Source of the DNA: Tumebacillus avium | Lineage (GTDB): Bacteria; Bacillota; Bacilli; Tumebacillales; Tumebacillaceae | DNA length: 64,000 bases | Direction: 5' to 3' | NCBI RefSeq assembly: GCF_002162355.1 | Contig: NZ_CP021434.1 | Location: 2,270,501 to 2,334,500, forward strand | In this document: piece by piece, positions 17,489-30,750 of the stretch | Layout: every line of letters starts with the position of its first letter | How positions within the stretch are numbered: the first letter of the stretch is position 1 | Made by a program: the position numbers and the translations under genes | The notes under the pieces: generated by a model | Databases searched by the model: none | The model's input: only the letters and a program-made list of their open reading frames with translations | What the model was told of the DNA's origin: nothing

Positions 17489-18841
17489 ATGCAGATGGGA
17501 CTTGGTTACGGCCTGTGGCAGGAACAGACGCAAAAGCTGGTCATGACCCCCGAACTGCGCCAAGCGATCACCGTGCTGCAGTTCTCATCGCTTGAACTGC
17601 TCGATTATTTGGAAAGCGAGACCCAACACAACCCGGTGCTGGAAGTCGAGCGCACGATCGACTGGACGGAACTGGCCAAAGAGCTGAACAAGACGGGCGG
17701 GACAGGCAGCATGTCCAGCTCTTTTGGCGGGCAGGGATTGGACGAAGCGCAAGACGGCATCCGCCAAGGCGTCACCTTGCATGAACACTTGGAAAAACAG
17801 CTCCGGCTGCTCCCGCTGAATGCGGAGGCGCTGCGCATCGGGCAGTATCTGATCGGCAACCTCGACAGCAACGGCTACCTCACGTTGTCGGCCGAAGACT
17901 GCGCCGAGGCGCTTGGCGTCGCCAAGGAACGCGTCACACAAGCCTTGCAGCACGTGCAGTCCTTAGAGCCGACCGGCGTTGGTGCGCGCGAACTCGGCGA
18001 GTGCCTGCGCCTGCAATTGGCAGAAAAAGCGGATGTGCCGCCGGCGATCTACCCGCTGATCGACCACTACCTGGAAGAGGTCGCCCAGGGCCGAATCACC
18101 CGCGTCGCCGGGGAGCTCAAAGTCGCGCCCGCCGACGTGCAGCGCATGGTCGACCTGCTGAAGACGCTCGACCCCAAGCCGGGCCGGATGTATTCGACCG
18201 AGTCGCCATCCTACATCATCCCCGATGTGACGGTGGAGCGCGTCGGGCGCGACTATGTGGTGATCGTCAATGAAAAATCGACCCCGCGCCTGCGCATCAA
18301 CGACTTTTACCGCAACATGCTCGCTTCGGGCGACGAACTGCATAAGGAAACGAAAGACTACATCTCCGGCAAATTGAGCGGCGCGTTGTGGCTGCTCAAG
18401 TCGATCGAGCAGCGCCGCCAGACCATTTTCAACGTCACGTCGGCGATCGTCGAGCTGCAGCGCGGCTTTTTCGAGGAAGGCGTGCGTGGGATGAAGCCGC
18501 TCACTTTGCGCCAAGTCGCAGAAAAAGTCGGCTTGCACGAGTCGACCATCTCCCGCGCCACGACGGGCAAGTTCGCGCAGACGCCACGAGGCGTGTTTGA
18601 GCTGAAATACTTCTTTGGCTCCGGTGTGCAGAACGCTTCCGGTGACAGCACATCGGCCGAAAGCATCAAGTCGCAGATCAAGCAGCTGGTCGCCGCCGAG
18701 AACCCAAACAAGCCGCTCAGTGATCAAAAGCTGGCTCAACTGCTGCAGGAACAAGGCATCGAGATTGCCCGCCGCACCGTCGCCAAATACCGCGAAGAAG
18801 AAAACATCCCGTCCTCTTCACAGCGAAAACGGTACGAGTAG
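17489..18841 (+). CDS. rpoN: RNA polymerase sigma-54 factor
   Basis: 450 residues. Region I is glutamine-rich and ends in LQFSSLELLDYL (about residues 28-40). The core-binding region is in the middle, followed by the HTH (about 340-365, VGLHESTISRATTGKFAQTPRG) and the C-terminal RpoN box ARRTVAKYREE. It directs RNA polymerase to -24/-12 promoters and needs an AAA+ activator, none of which is in this window. The start follows a double purine-rich site (AAGGAGTGAGGAG). It sits directly upstream of cggR, separated by a terminator. Confidence 0.95.
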   Translation: MQMGLGYGLWQEQTQKLVMTPELRQAITVLQFSSLELLDYLESETQHNPVLEVERTIDWTELAKELNKTGGTGSMSSSFGGQGLDEAQDGIRQGVTLHEHLEKQLRLLPLNAEALRIGQYLIGNLDSNGYLTLSAEDCAEALGVAKERVTQALQHVQSLEPTGVGARELGECLRLQLAEKADVPPAIYPLIDHYLEEVAQGRITRVAGELKVAPADVQRMVDLLKTLDPKPGRMYSTESPSYIIPDVTVERVGRDYVVIVNEKSTPRLRINDFYRNMLASGDELHKETKDYISGKLSGALWLLKSIEQRRQTIFNVTSAIVELQRGFFEEGVRGMKPLTLRQVAEKVGLHESTISRATTGKFAQTPRGVFELKYFFGSGVQNASGDSTSAESIKSQIKQLVAAENPNKPLSDQKLAQLLQEQGIEIARRTVAKYREEENIPSSSQRKRYE

Positions 18842-18881
18842 CAGTTGCGAAAACCACAAGATTTGGATATAGTAAAAGCAA

Positions 18882-18906
18882 GCAGACCCTGCGTCTGCAT
18901 TTTTTT
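18882..18906 (+). terminator. Terminator of rpoN
   Basis: GCAGAC / GTCTGC with a 5-base loop followed by A and seven T. A short stem, so read-through into cggR is possible. Confidence 0.65.
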
Positions 18907-18915
18907 CGAAGCCTG

Positions 18916-18951
18916 TGGGACATTATTTGCATACACGGGACATTTTTAGTC
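18916..18951. promoter_or_regulatory. CggR operator
   Basis: The sequence fits the known CggR operator of two tandem half-sites: TGGGAC, six bases, TGCA, four bases, CGGGAC, six bases, AGTC. Bacillus CggR binds such a site, and fructose-1,6-bisphosphate relieves repression. It lies 31 bases upstream of the cggR start, so CggR would repress its own operon here. The CGGGAC half-site and all spacings are exact; the first half-site is weaker. Confidence 0.8.
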
Positions 18952-18982
18952 CCTTAAAGGAAAAGGCAGGAAGGTGAACGCC

Positions 18983-21042
<2,060 letters not shown>

Positions 21043-21148
21043 TCCGTATAACATATTTCAGGCAAAATCCTGAAAAAAGTATGACAGATTCGCTAAATGT
21101 TGTTCCATCAAGGGGTAACATTTGGTAAAATCAATAGGGCAAAGCACT

Positions 21149-21178
21149 ATGAGGAGGCTATTTTCAACACCTCCTCAT
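21149..21178 (+). other. Hairpin between gapA and pgk
   Basis: A 9-bp stem ATGAGGAGG / CCTCCTCAT with a 12-base loop and no following T-run lies 24 bases before pgk. It could be an mRNA processing or stabilising structure that lets gapA be expressed differently from pgk-eno, as known in other bacilli. The stem also contains a GAGGAGG that could mimic a Shine-Dalgarno. Confidence 0.5.
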
Positions 21179-21202
21179 TTCCTATGATCGGAGGACCCCC
21201 CT

Positions 21203-22390
21203 ATGAATAAAAAAACGGTTCGCGACATCGACGTCAAAGGCAAGCGCGTGTTGGTGCGCTGCGACTTTAACGTCCCGCTCGACGGCGCGAAAATCACCGA
21301 TGATACAAGAATTGTTGCGGCAATGCCGACGATCCGCTATCTGATCGAATCTGGCGCGCGCGTCATCCTCGCGTCCCACCTCGGCCGCCCGAAAGGCGAA
21401 GTGAACGCGAAATACTCTCTGGAGCCGGTCGCAGAGCGCCTCTCCGAACTGCTCGGCAAAAATGTGGAAAAGACGCAAGACTCGATCGGCGCGGCCGTTC
21501 AAGAGCGCGTTTCTCTGCTCCAAGACGGTGATGTGCTCCTGCTCGAAAACGTCCGCTTCCACGCAGGCGAAGAGAAAAACGACCCGGAGCTGGCCAAGGA
21601 ATTTGCGGCGCTGGCCGATGTTTTTGTTAACGACGCATTTGGCACGGCACACCGCGCCCACGCTTCCACAGCAGGCATCGCACAGTATCTCCCGGCGGTG
21701 GCAGGCTTCCTGATGGAGAAAGAGATCAACTTCATGGGCGGCGCGCTGGAAGATCCGAACCGTCCGTTCACGGCGATCATCGGCGGCGCGAAAGTGTCGG
21801 ACAAGATCACCGTCATCGAAAACCTGCTCGGCAAGGTCGACCAGATGATCATCGGCGGCGGCATGGCGAACACCTTCCTCAAAGCGATGGGCTACAAGCT
21901 CGGCAACTCGCTCGTCGAAGAGGACAAGCTGCAGCTCGCATCCGCCCTGCTCGGCAAAGCAGAAAGCATGGGCGTGATGTTGTTCCTGCCGGAAGACCTC
22001 GTCGTGGCGAGCGAATTCAAGGCGGACGCGGAACACAAAGTGGTCGATGCGGAACTCGAAGGCGTGCCGGACGGCTGGATGGCGCTCGACATCGGCCCGA
22101 AATCGATGCGCACATTCGAACTGGTCGTGAATCGCTCGAACACGATCATCTGGAACGGCCCGATGGGCGTGTTTGAGATGGACGCGTTCGCCAAAGGCAC
22201 GATGTCGGTGGCGCAGTCGGTCGCAAAATGCACCGGCACCACCATCGTCGGCGGCGGTGACTCGGTCGCAGCGGTCGAGAAGTCGGGCGTGTCCGACAAG
22301 ATGTCGCACATCTCCACCGGCGGCGGCGCATCACTGGAATTCCTCGAAGGCAAAGCACTGCCGGGCGTCGTGGCCCTGAACGATAAATAA
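21203..22390 (+). CDS. pgk: Phosphoglycerate kinase
   Basis: 395 residues. The N-terminal [13 protein letters not shown], the hinge/ATP region [16 protein letters not shown] and the C-terminal nucleotide loop [11 protein letters not shown] with [16 protein letters not shown] are all present. It transfers phosphate from 1,3-bisphosphoglycerate to ADP. The ATG has GGAGG upstream. It is the third gene of the cggR operon, after a 160-base gap containing a hairpin. Confidence 0.97.
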   Translation: MNKKTVRDIDVKGKRVLVRCDFNVPLDGAKITDDTRIVAAMPTIRYLIESGARVILASHLGRPKGEVNAKYSLEPVAERLSELLGKNVEKTQDSIGAAVQERVSLLQDGDVLLLENVRFHAGEEKNDPELAKEFAALADVFVNDAFGTAHRAHASTAGIAQYLPAVAGFLMEKEINFMGGALEDPNRPFTAIIGGAKVSDKITVIENLLGKVDQMIIGGGMANTFLKAMGYKLGNSLVEEDKLQLASALLGKAESMGVMLFLPEDLVVASEFKADAEHKVVDAELEGVPDGWMALDIGPKSMRTFELVVNRSNTIIWNGPMGVFEMDAFAKGTMSVAQSVAKCTGTTIVGGGDSVAAVEKSGVSDKMSHISTGGGASLEFLEGKALPGVVALNDK

Positions 22391-22403
22391 GGAGGTAACT
22401 CTC

Positions 22404-23168
22404 TTGCGCAAACCGATTCTCGCTGGCAACTGGAAAATGTTCAAAACGGTTTCGCAGGCGCTTTCCTTCGTCGAGCATCTGCAAGACCTCGCCGAAGACG
22501 CGCCGCAGCAAGTTGACACCGTCATCTGCGCGCCGTTTACTTCGATCTACGCCTTGAATCAGCTGCTCGAAGACAGCTCGATCAAACTGGCCGCGCAAAA
22601 CCTGCACCAGGCGGAAGAAGGGGCTTACACCGGCGAAGTCTCCGCCTTGATGATCAAAGACGTCGGCTGCACCTACGTGATCATCGGGCACTCCGAACGC
22701 CGCCAGTACTTCGGCGAAACGGACGATTCGGTCAATCAAAAAGTGCATGCGGCGTTTAAGCACGGCCTCCTGCCGATCATCTGTGTCGGCGAAGACCTCG
22801 ACCAGCGCAACCAAGGCATCACCAAGCAACTGGTCGAAGAGCAAGTCCGCGCCGCGCTGTCGGCTGTCAAAGCGGACGATGTGCCGCGCCTTGTCATCGC
22901 TTATGAACCGATCTGGGCGATCGGCACGGGCAAGACGGCGACCGCGCAGGACGCCAATGAAGTCTGCGCCCACATTCGCCAAGTGGTTGGCGACATGTAC
23001 GGCAAAGAAAAAGGCGATCTCGTGCGCATCCAATACGGCGGTTCGGTCAAGCCGGAGAACATCGAAGAGCTGATGCTCCAGCCGGACATCGACGGCGCAC
23101 TGGTCGGCGGGGCGAGCCTCGATCCGGGCTCGTTTGCCAAACTGCTCAAAGGAGCGCTTTCCAAATGA
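22404..23168 (+). CDS. tpiA: Triosephosphate isomerase
   Basis: 254 residues. N-terminal AGNWKMFK, catalytic His in [11 protein letters not shown], catalytic Glu in [11 protein letters not shown], and phosphate loop YGGSVKPEN are all in place. The TTG start at 22404 follows AAGGAGG by eight bases; no ATG or GTG is better placed. Thirteen bases separate it from pgk, and its last four bases overlap the gpmI start. Confidence 0.97.
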   Translation: MRKPILAGNWKMFKTVSQALSFVEHLQDLAEDAPQQVDTVICAPFTSIYALNQLLEDSSIKLAAQNLHQAEEGAYTGEVSALMIKDVGCTYVIIGHSERRQYFGETDDSVNQKVHAAFKHGLLPIICVGEDLDQRNQGITKQLVEEQVRAALSAVKADDVPRLVIAYEPIWAIGTGKTATAQDANEVCAHIRQVVGDMYGKEKGDLVRIQYGGSVKPENIEELMLQPDIDGALVGGASLDPGSFAKLLKGALSK

Positions 23169-24703
23169 CACGTCCGGCACCTGTAGCTTTGATCATTCTC
23201 GACGGCTTCGGCTGGCGCAAAGAAACAAAGGGCAACGCGGTGCATTTGGCGAACAAGCCGAATTTTGACCGCTACTGGAACCAGTACCCGCACACCACCC
23301 TGACCGCTTCCGGCGAAGCGGTTGGCCTGCCGGAAGGGCAGATGGGCAACTCGGAAGTCGGGCACCTGAACATTGGCGCGGGCCGCGTCGTGTATCAGGA
23401 CCTGACCCGAGTGTCCAAGTCGATCCGCGAAGGCGAGTTCAAGCACAACCAGGCTTTCCTGAACGCGATCGAGCACTGCAAAACGACCGGCACCAAGCTG
23501 CACCTGTACGGCCTCGTCTCGGACGGCGGCGTGCACAGCCACATCTCGCATTTGATGGAACTGCTCGACCTTTGCAAAGAGCAGGGCATGGGACAGGATC
23601 AGGTGCTGGTGCACGCCTTCCTCGACGGCCGCGACGTCATTCCGGGCACAGCGAGACAGTACATCGCCGACCTGCAGAAGAAAATGCAGCAGAACGGCGT
23701 CGGCCGCATCGCCACCGTGCAAGGTCGCTACTACGCGATGGACCGCGACAAACGCTGGGAGCGCACCGAAAAAGCATACCGGGCGATGGTGTACGGCGAA
23801 GGCCCGTCCTCGACCGACCCGCTGGCAGCGCTGGAAGAGTCCTACCGCGCTTCGGTGACCGATGAGTTCGTCCTGCCGACGGTGATCAAGAACGAAGACG
23901 GCTCGCCGGTTGGACTGATCACCGACCGCGATGCGATCATCATGTTCAACTTCCGTCCCGACCGGGCGATTCAGATCTCGCAGGTGTTTACGAACAAAGA
24001 TTTCCGCGGCTTTGACCGGGGGGAGAAATGTCCGCAAGACCTGTACTATGTCACCTTGACCAAGTTTTCAGAAACGGTGGGCGGGTTTGTCGCTTACAAG
24101 CCGTCCTCGCTCGACAACACGCTGGGTGAAGTGCTGACCCAGAACAAGCTCAAGCAGCTGCGCATCGCCGAGACGGAAAAGTTCCCGCATGTGACGAGCT
24201 TCTTCTCCGGCGGGCGCGAAGATGAATTTGAAGGCGAAGAACGCGTGCTGATCCAGTCGCCGAAAGTGGCAACCTATGACCTGCAGCCGGAGATGAGCGC
24301 ACAAGGTGTCGCCGATGCTTGTGTGGCGAAGATCGACGAAGGGTTCGACTTCATCTGCCTCAACTTTGCCAACGCCGACATGGTTGGCCACACCGGTTCC
24401 CTCGAAGCGGCTGTTAAAGCGGTGGAGACGGTCGACACCTGCCTCGGCCAAGTCGTGGAGAAGGTGCTGTCCAAAGGCGGCGTCTGCCTGATCACCGCCG
24501 ACCACGGCAACGCCGACATGATGATCCTGCCGACCGGAGAAGCGTGCACGACGCACACGACCGAGCCGGTGCCGTTTATCGTGACGCAGGAAGGGATCAC
24601 ACTGCGCGAAGGCGGCATTCTCGCCGACATCGCGCCGACCGTAGTAAAGCTGCTCCAACTGGCACAACCTGAAGAAATGACCGGCAAGAGCATCATTCTC
24701 TAA
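23165..24703 (+). CDS. gpmI: 2,3-bisphosphoglycerate-independent phosphoglycerate mutase
   Basis: 512 residues of the alkaline-phosphatase superfamily, needing manganese. ILDGFGW at the N-terminus, catalytic Ser63 in [14 protein letters not shown], and the metal-site motifs [15 protein letters not shown] and [11 protein letters not shown] are visible. It interconverts 3- and 2-phosphoglycerate. The ATG overlaps the tpiA stop by four bases. Confidence 0.97.
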   Translation: MTRPAPVALIILDGFGWRKETKGNAVHLANKPNFDRYWNQYPHTTLTASGEAVGLPEGQMGNSEVGHLNIGAGRVVYQDLTRVSKSIREGEFKHNQAFLNAIEHCKTTGTKLHLYGLVSDGGVHSHISHLMELLDLCKEQGMGQDQVLVHAFLDGRDVIPGTARQYIADLQKKMQQNGVGRIATVQGRYYAMDRDKRWERTEKAYRAMVYGEGPSSTDPLAALEESYRASVTDEFVLPTVIKNEDGSPVGLITDRDAIIMFNFRPDRAIQISQVFTNKDFRGFDRGEKCPQDLYYVTLTKFSETVGGFVAYKPSSLDNTLGEVLTQNKLKQLRIAETEKFPHVTSFFSGGREDEFEGEERVLIQSPKVATYDLQPEMSAQGVADACVAKIDEGFDFICLNFANADMVGHTGSLEAAVKAVETVDTCLGQVVEKVLSKGGVCLITADHGNADMMILPTGEACTTHTTEPVPFIVTQEGITLREGGILADIAPTVVKLLQLAQPEEMTGKSIIL

Positions 24704-26029
<1,326 letters not shown>

Positions 26030-26050
26030 ATGGCGCAAAACTGCCGTTCC

Positions 26051-26079
26051 TTGTCATAGAGTTATGTTCATGCTAATAT
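26051..26079 (+). promoter_or_regulatory. Promoter of secG
   Basis: TTGTCA (26051-26056), a 17-base spacer and TAATAT (26074-26079) with TGC just before the -10. It lies 50 bases upstream of the secG start. Confidence 0.65.
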
Positions 26080-26129
26080 AGAGGATGTAACTGTGTGTGG
26101 ATTGGATTCACACCCTGGAGGTGAGTTGG

Positions 26130-26369
26130 ATGTTATTGACGATTGCGAAAATTCTGCTCGTTATTTTCTCGATCGGTTTGATTTTGATCGTTCTGCTTCA
26201 ATCGGGTAAGAGCGCAGGTCTGTCCGGCGCAATCACCGGCGGTGCGGAGCAACTCGTAGGCCGCAAAGCTCGTGGTTTTGATGCAGTTCTGGCGAAAATT
26301 ACGGCTGGATTGGCAATTGGCTTCATTGGCCTCACCTTGGGGGTCGCTTGGCTGGTTGCAAACGCGTAA
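26130..26369 (+). CDS. secG: Preprotein translocase subunit SecG
   Basis: 79 residues with two membrane segments (about 2-22 and 52-75) around a glycine-rich loop, including the SecG motif LLQSGKSAGLSGAITGGAEQ. It is an auxiliary subunit of the SecYEG channel. The ATG at 26130 follows TGGAGGTGAG; an upstream in-frame GTG at 26097 has no site. The eno-secG-esterase-rnr-smpB-ssrA order is common in bacilli. Confidence 0.95.
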   Translation: MLLTIAKILLVIFSIGLILIVLLQSGKSAGLSGAITGGAEQLVGRKARGFDAVLAKITAGLAIGFIGLTLGVAWLVANA

Positions 26370-26386
26370 CATCGACTAACAAATGG

Positions 26387-26427
26387 AGTACCGTGCTCTG
26401 TCCTTTGGAGGAGGCGGTACTTTTTTC
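26387..26427 (+). terminator. Terminator of secG
   Basis: AGTACCG / CGGTACT with an inner paired loop followed by six T. Confidence 0.7.
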
Positions 26428-26456
26428 ATAAACAGGGGCGGGGAGGCGACGATGGG

Positions 26457-27179
26457 ATGGGAGTTTGTCTTCTGTTACACGGGTTTACGGGCACTCCGTT
26501 TGAAGTGGAACCGCTGGCCAAGGAATTGGCCGCACGCGGACATATCATATCCATGCCAACGCTGGCCGGGCATGGCTCGACGCGTCACGAGATGGAGCGC
26601 GTGACGTGGCGGGACTGGATACATAGCGCAGAAAAAGAACTGGTCAGCCTGTTGAACGAACACCCCGGTGAACAAATCCACCTGGTCGGCTTTTCGATGG
26701 GCGGGCTGATCCTGGCTTATCTGTCCCTCGAACACAAAGAGCGCATCGCGTCTTTGACGATGCTCTCCTCGCCGATTTACACGATCAATCCCAAGCAGTT
26801 GTTTCGCACGATCGCCGAGACGATTCAAAAGTCGATGTGGGCGCGGGACAGAAGCGATGATGTGGCCCGCTACATCTCGAAGGTCAAAGGGACGCCTTTG
26901 CGTTCGCTCGTCCATTTCCGCCGCCTGATCCAGGAGGTCAAGCCGAAGCTGGAGCAGCTTGACGTGCCGCTGCTGGTGATCCAGGGCGAGCTGGACGACT
27001 TGGTGGAGCCGAAGAGCGCCGCCCATATTTTTGACTCGGCCGACTGCAGCCACAAAGACCTGCATTTCTTTTCCCGCTCCGGGCACATGATCTGTCATGA
27101 CTGCGAAGCGGACGAAGTGTGCCGTCGGGTGGCCGATTTTATTGCGCGCATCGAACGCGGGGGAGAGGGCGCCGTATAA
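26457..27179 (+). CDS. Carboxylesterase / monoglyceride lipase-like alpha/beta hydrolase
   Basis: About 240 residues. Oxyanion-hole motif LLLHGFTGTPFEV, nucleophile elbow GFSMGG (Ser near residue 80), acid in GELDDLVEP and His in SGHMICHD. It matches the Est30/YvaK carboxylesterase family that in Bacillus and Geobacillus also lies between secG and rnr. The natural substrate is unknown. The ATG at 26457 has GGGAGG ten bases upstream. A terminator overlaps its stop. Confidence 0.9.
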   Translation: MGVCLLLHGFTGTPFEVEPLAKELAARGHIISMPTLAGHGSTRHEMERVTWRDWIHSAEKELVSLLNEHPGEQIHLVGFSMGGLILAYLSLEHKERIASLTMLSSPIYTINPKQLFRTIAETIQKSMWARDRSDDVARYISKVKGTPLRSLVHFRRLIQEVKPKLEQLDVPLLVIQGELDDLVEPKSAAHIFDSADCSHKDLHFFSRSGHMICHDCEADEVCRRVADFIARIERGGEGAV

Positions 27180-27195
27180 AAAGGCCCTCTTTTTG
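27164..27195 (+). terminator. Terminator overlapping the esterase stop codon
   Basis: AGAGGGC / GCCCTCT with a 13-base loop containing the TAA stop, followed by five T. Confidence 0.75.
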
Positions 27196-27256
27196 TTTAG
27201 CCCTGCGCCAGTCTGCGCATACTTTAGTAACAAGAAGAAGGGGGGCACCGATACCT

Positions 27257-29638
27257 GTGCTAACCGAAGAGCGATTGTTAGAATTGATGCGCGGGTTGGA
27301 ATACAAGCCGATGACCATTGCTGAGCTCGAAGACCATTTTGGCATCGAGAACTCGGATGGCTTGGAAGACCTGATTCAGATGCTTCGACTGATGGAGGAT
27401 ACCGGACAGATCGTCCGCACCCGCAGCGATGCGTTTGGCGTACCTGAGAAAATGAACCTGGTCGTCGGGAAGCTGCAAGGCAAATCGAAAGGATTTGGCT
27501 TTGTCATTCCCGAGGACTCGACGAAATGGGAACAAGACCTGTTTGTGGCGGCTGGTGACATGAACGGCGCGATGCATGGCGACCGCGTCATCGCCCGCGT
27601 CAACAAAAAGGCGGCTGGCAAGCGCCAGGAAGGCGAGATCATCCGCATCCTCGAACGGGCGACCAAGACGGTGGTCGGCACGATTGTGACGATGACCGGT
27701 CGCTATGCGTTCGTGACGCCGGATGACAAGCGCCTCGGCCAAGACATCTTTTTGGGCGAAGAGGACTTTAACGGGGCGAAGGAAGGGCAGAAGGTGGTCA
27801 TCGAGATCACAGCCTACCCGGAAGGCTGGCGCAACCCGCAAGGCCGCGTGCTGGAAGTCTTGGGCAACCCGGACGACCCGGGCGTGGATATCCTGTCGGT
27901 GATTCGCAAATTCGGCCTGCCCGAAGAGTTCCCGGAAGAAGTGCTGGAAGCGGCGAATGACGTGCCGGATCTGATCACCGAGCGCGACATGAAAGGCCGC
28001 CGCGACCTGCGTGACTGGGTCTGCGTCACCATCGACGGCGAAGACGCCAAAGACCTCGACGATGCGGTGAATGTGGAGCGTCTTGATAACGGCAACTACC
28101 TGCTCGGCGTACATATCGCCGACGTGTCTTACTATGTCCGCGAAGGGGAACCGCTCGATCGGGAAGCGTATGCCCGCGGCACGTCAGTCTATCTGGTTGA
28201 CCGCGTCATCCCGATGCTGCCACACCGCTTGTCCAACGGGATCTGTTCGTTGAACCCGAATGTGGACCGTTTGACGATGACCTGTGAGATGGAGTTCTCC
28301 CCAAGCATGGAGCTGGTGCGCCATGACATCTACCCGTCGATCATCAACACGACGGAGCGCATGACCTACACCAACGTGCGCAAGATCCTGACCGAGCCGG
28401 GTGAGAATCCGGAGCTGATGGAGCGTTACGCACCGCTTGTGCCGATGTTCCAACTGGCCGAAGAGCTGGCGATGAAGCTGCGCGGCCGCCGGATGAACCG
28501 CGGCGCGATCGACTTTGATTTCCAAGAGACGAAGATCATCGTTGGTGAAGACGGCAAAGTTGCCGACATCAAAAAGCGCGAGCGCACGATCGCCGAGATG
28601 ATCATCGAGGAGTTCATGCTGGCTGCCAATGAAACGGTGTCCGAGCATTTCTACTGGATGAACATCCCGTTCCTGTACCGGATTCACGAAGAGCCGGATG
28701 GAGATCGTCTGCAGAACTTCAATGAATTTATCCACAACTTCGGCTACCACATCAAAGGGGCGGGCGGGAACAACAAGATCCACCCGAACGCTTTGCAGGA
28801 GTTGCTGGCGAAGGTGAAAGGCTCGCAGGAAGAGCGGATCATCAACACCGTGATGCTGCGCTCCTTGAAGCAGGCGAAATACTCGCCGGAGCCGCTTGGG
28901 CACTTCGGTCTGGCGGCGAAGTATTACAGCCACTTCACCTCGCCGATCCGCCGTTATCCGGACTTGCAGATCCATCGCATCATCCGCGATGTGGTCAACA
29001 ACGGCGGCAAGCTGAGCAATGAGCGCATCGAGCGTCTGAAAGAGATGATGGATGCAGTCGGCAAGCATACCTCCGAGCGCGAGCGTGTGGCGGTGGAAGC
29101 GGAGCGCGAGACGGACGATGTGAAAAAGGTCGAATACATGCTGGACAAAGTCGGCGAAGTGTTCGAAGGCATCGTCAGCGGCGTGACCTCGTTTGGCATG
29201 TTCGTGGAGCTGGAGAACTCGATTGAGGGGATGATTCATATCTCCTATATGATCGACGACTACTACAACTTCAACGAGAAGCAATACTGCCTGATCGGGG
29301 AGCGCACCGGCAAGGTCTACCGCATCGGCGACCCGGTGAAGATCAAAGTCATGGGCGCCAACAAGACGGAGCGCACGATCGACTTCCAGCTCTTGCACCA
29401 TGTGAAGAACAACGAGCAGCGTGCCGAGCTGGCGGAGCGCAAGAAGACCAGGAAGATCAAAGGCAAGACCGCAGGCGCGGCTGGCGCGGCAGCATCTGGC
29501 GCTGCTGGAGCAGGAGCCGGGAAAAAGCCGGGCGCTGCAGCGAAAAAGAAAACCGGCCGCACGCCGGGCGAGTTGGCCGAACTGAAGCAAGCGGTGAGCA
29601 AAGCGCGCCGCAAGAACAAAAAGAGAAAAGCCCGCTGA
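27257..29638 (+). CDS. rnr: Ribonuclease R
   Basis: About 793 residues. N-terminal winged helix (about 1-65), two cold-shock OB folds (FVTPDDKRLGQDIFLGEEDF in the second), the RNB catalytic domain with the acidic cluster TIDGEDAKDLDDAV, a C-terminal S1 domain (VFEGIVSGVTSFGMFVELEN) and a basic alanine/glycine/lysine-rich tail of about 65 residues. It is a 3'-5' exoribonuclease for structured RNA and partners with tmRNA in decay of stalled messages, matching its neighbours smpB and ssrA. The GTG at 27257 is chosen behind AAGGGGGG, though spacing is a little long. The open frame continues upstream into the esterase gene. Confidence 0.94.
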   Translation: MLTEERLLELMRGLEYKPMTIAELEDHFGIENSDGLEDLIQMLRLMEDTGQIVRTRSDAFGVPEKMNLVVGKLQGKSKGFGFVIPEDSTKWEQDLFVAAGDMNGAMHGDRVIARVNKKAAGKRQEGEIIRILERATKTVVGTIVTMTGRYAFVTPDDKRLGQDIFLGEEDFNGAKEGQKVVIEITAYPEGWRNPQGRVLEVLGNPDDPGVDILSVIRKFGLPEEFPEEVLEAANDVPDLITERDMKGRRDLRDWVCVTIDGEDAKDLDDAVNVERLDNGNYLLGVHIADVSYYVREGEPLDREAYARGTSVYLVDRVIPMLPHRLSNGICSLNPNVDRLTMTCEMEFSPSMELVRHDIYPSIINTTERMTYTNVRKILTEPGENPELMERYAPLVPMFQLAEELAMKLRGRRMNRGAIDFDFQETKIIVGEDGKVADIKKRERTIAEMIIEEFMLAANETVSEHFYWMNIPFLYRIHEEPDGDRLQNFNEFIHNFGYHIKGAGGNNKIHPNALQELLAKVKGSQEERIINTVMLRSLKQAKYSPEPLGHFGLAAKYYSHFTSPIRRYPDLQIHRIIRDVVNNGGKLSNERIERLKEMMDAVGKHTSERERVAVEAERETDDVKKVEYMLDKVGEVFEGIVSGVTSFGMFVELENSIEGMIHISYMIDDYYNFNEKQYCLIGERTGKVYRIGDPVKIKVMGANKTERTIDFQLLHHVKNNEQRAELAERKKTRKIKGKTAGAAGAAASGAAGAGAGKKPGAAAKKKTGRTPGELAELKQAVSKARRKNKKRKAR

Positions 29639-29655
29639 TCACTCAGCGGGTTTTT
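29631..29655 (+). terminator. Terminator of rnr
   Basis: CCCGCTGA / TCAGCGGG with a 4-base loop followed by five T. The rnr TGA stop lies in the stem. Confidence 0.85.
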
Positions 29656-29660
29656 CCCTC

Positions 29661-29690
29661 TTGACTGCCGGTTTTGCAATGTGATAAGAT
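29661..29690 (+). promoter_or_regulatory. Promoter of smpB
   Basis: TTGACT (29661-29666), an 18-base spacer and TAAGAT (29685-29690) with TG as an extended -10. It lies 28 bases upstream of the smpB start and right behind the rnr terminator. Confidence 0.7.
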
Positions 29691-29718
29691 TCTTTGAACA
29701 ACAAGGAGGTGGCATATC

Positions 29719-30189
29719 ATGTCGGCATCGACAGAACCGAAAGTACTCGCCCAGAACAAAAAAGCAACACATGACTACTTCATCGAAGAGACGATCGAAG
29801 CAGGTCTCGTTCTGACCGGCACGGAGATCAAGTCGATCCGCCAGGGACGCGCTAACCTCAGAGACAGCTTTGCCCGCATTTCCAGCGGGGAGATTCACTT
29901 GTTGAACATGCACATCTCGCCGTTCGAGCAGGGCAACCGCCACAACGTGGACCCGACCCGCACGCGCAAGCTCTTGATGCACAAGCAGCAGATCAACAAG
30001 CTGTTCGGCCAGACCCGCGAGAAGGGGTATGCGTTGGTACCGCTGAAGCTGTACATCAAGAACGGCTACTGCAAAGTGCTGATCGGCTTGGCGAAGGGTA
30101 AGAAGAACTACGACAAGCGCCAGGACATCGCCAACAAAGATGCCAAGCGTGAGATGGAGCGTGCGCTCAGAGACCGCCAGAAGTACTAA
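29719..30189 (+). CDS. smpB: SsrA-binding protein SmpB
   Basis: 156 residues. [20 protein letters not shown] and [20 protein letters not shown], then HINPF-like [12 protein letters not shown] and [15 protein letters not shown], are hallmarks of SmpB; the C-terminal tail is basic. It binds tmRNA and delivers it to stalled ribosomes. AAGGAGGTGG lies upstream of the ATG. The ssrA gene follows about 105 bases later. Confidence 0.96.
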   Translation: MSASTEPKVLAQNKKATHDYFIEETIEAGLVLTGTEIKSIRQGRANLRDSFARISSGEIHLLNMHISPFEQGNRHNVDPTRTRKLLMHKQQINKLFGQTREKGYALVPLKLYIKNGYCKVLIGLAKGKKNYDKRQDIANKDAKREMERALRDRQKY

Positions 30190-30221
30190 GAAGTACCTCC
30201 GCAAGAGCGGGGGAGAGTGTG

Positions 30222-30230
30222 GTATACTAG
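30222..30230 (+). promoter_or_regulatory. Extended -10 promoter of ssrA
   Basis: TGGTATACT, an extended -10, 65 bases upstream of the mature tmRNA 5' end. The implied short leader would be removed by RNase P. Confidence 0.5.
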
Positions 30231-30294
30231 ATGTGTACCGACCGATGCAAGTGATTGACGTACTGCTTGCAAGACCCGATCCACCTTCTATCAT

Positions 30295-30663
30295 GGGGGC
30301 GTTTTTGGATTCGACGGGGATTGTTCGAGCGTGATGTGGCGAGTCGTGGGGCTGCGAGGCCACGTAAAAAACGCGGAAAGCGATAAACGCTAAGAAACCT
30401 AGCTTTAACCAAAACCTCGCGTTCGCAGCTTAGCCTGTGAATCCGTCCTTTGTGCTTACTCCTGCGTAGCCCTTAGGACGTCACTAAAGCGGGATAGCTT
30501 GAGGCATTGCTCGTGGGCCTCCAGCGAATCGTAAACGAGCTAGCCTGATGGCAGCGTGTCGCTCCGCGTCCTGACGGCGAACTCCCAAAAGAGACGACTA
30601 CACTCGTAGAAGCTCATGCAGCGAGGTCTTCGGACAGGGGTTCGACTCCCCTCGCCTCCACCA
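30295..30663 (+). ncRNA. ssrA: Transfer-messenger RNA
   Basis: The 5' end GGGGGCG pairs with CGCCTCC at 30653-30659, followed by A and an encoded CCA. The start GGGGGCGTTTTTGGATTCGA and the T-arm GGGGTTCGACTCCCC are standard. The tag reading frame is 30389-30433 and encodes AKKPSFNQNLAFAA, where the first Ala is the resume codon and the end is the usual AA degron. Length 369 nt. It works with SmpB (immediately upstream) and RNase R. Confidence 0.97.
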
Positions 30664-30670
30664 AAAAAAG

Positions 30671-30708
30671 AAGCGCATGTTTCCGACAAGGAGACATGCG
30701 CTTTTTGT
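30671..30708 (+). terminator. Terminator of ssrA
   Basis: AAGCGCATGT / ACATGCGCTT with a 13-base loop followed by T. Confidence 0.8.
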
Positions 30709-30716
30709 ATTTGCTA

Positions 30717-30750
30717 TAAAAAAGGAAGGCGCCGTATTGGAGCGCCTTCC
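30717..30750 (-). terminator. Terminator of the MazF-like gene
   Basis: On the minus strand GGAAGGCGC / GCGCCTTCC is followed by T7. It faces the gene at 30898-31695 and sits back to back with the ssrA terminator. Confidence 0.75.

Noticed and set aside
30255-30260. TTGACG as a -35 for ssrA
   Set aside because: No -10 box lies at the right distance; the extended -10 at 30222 is a better candidate.
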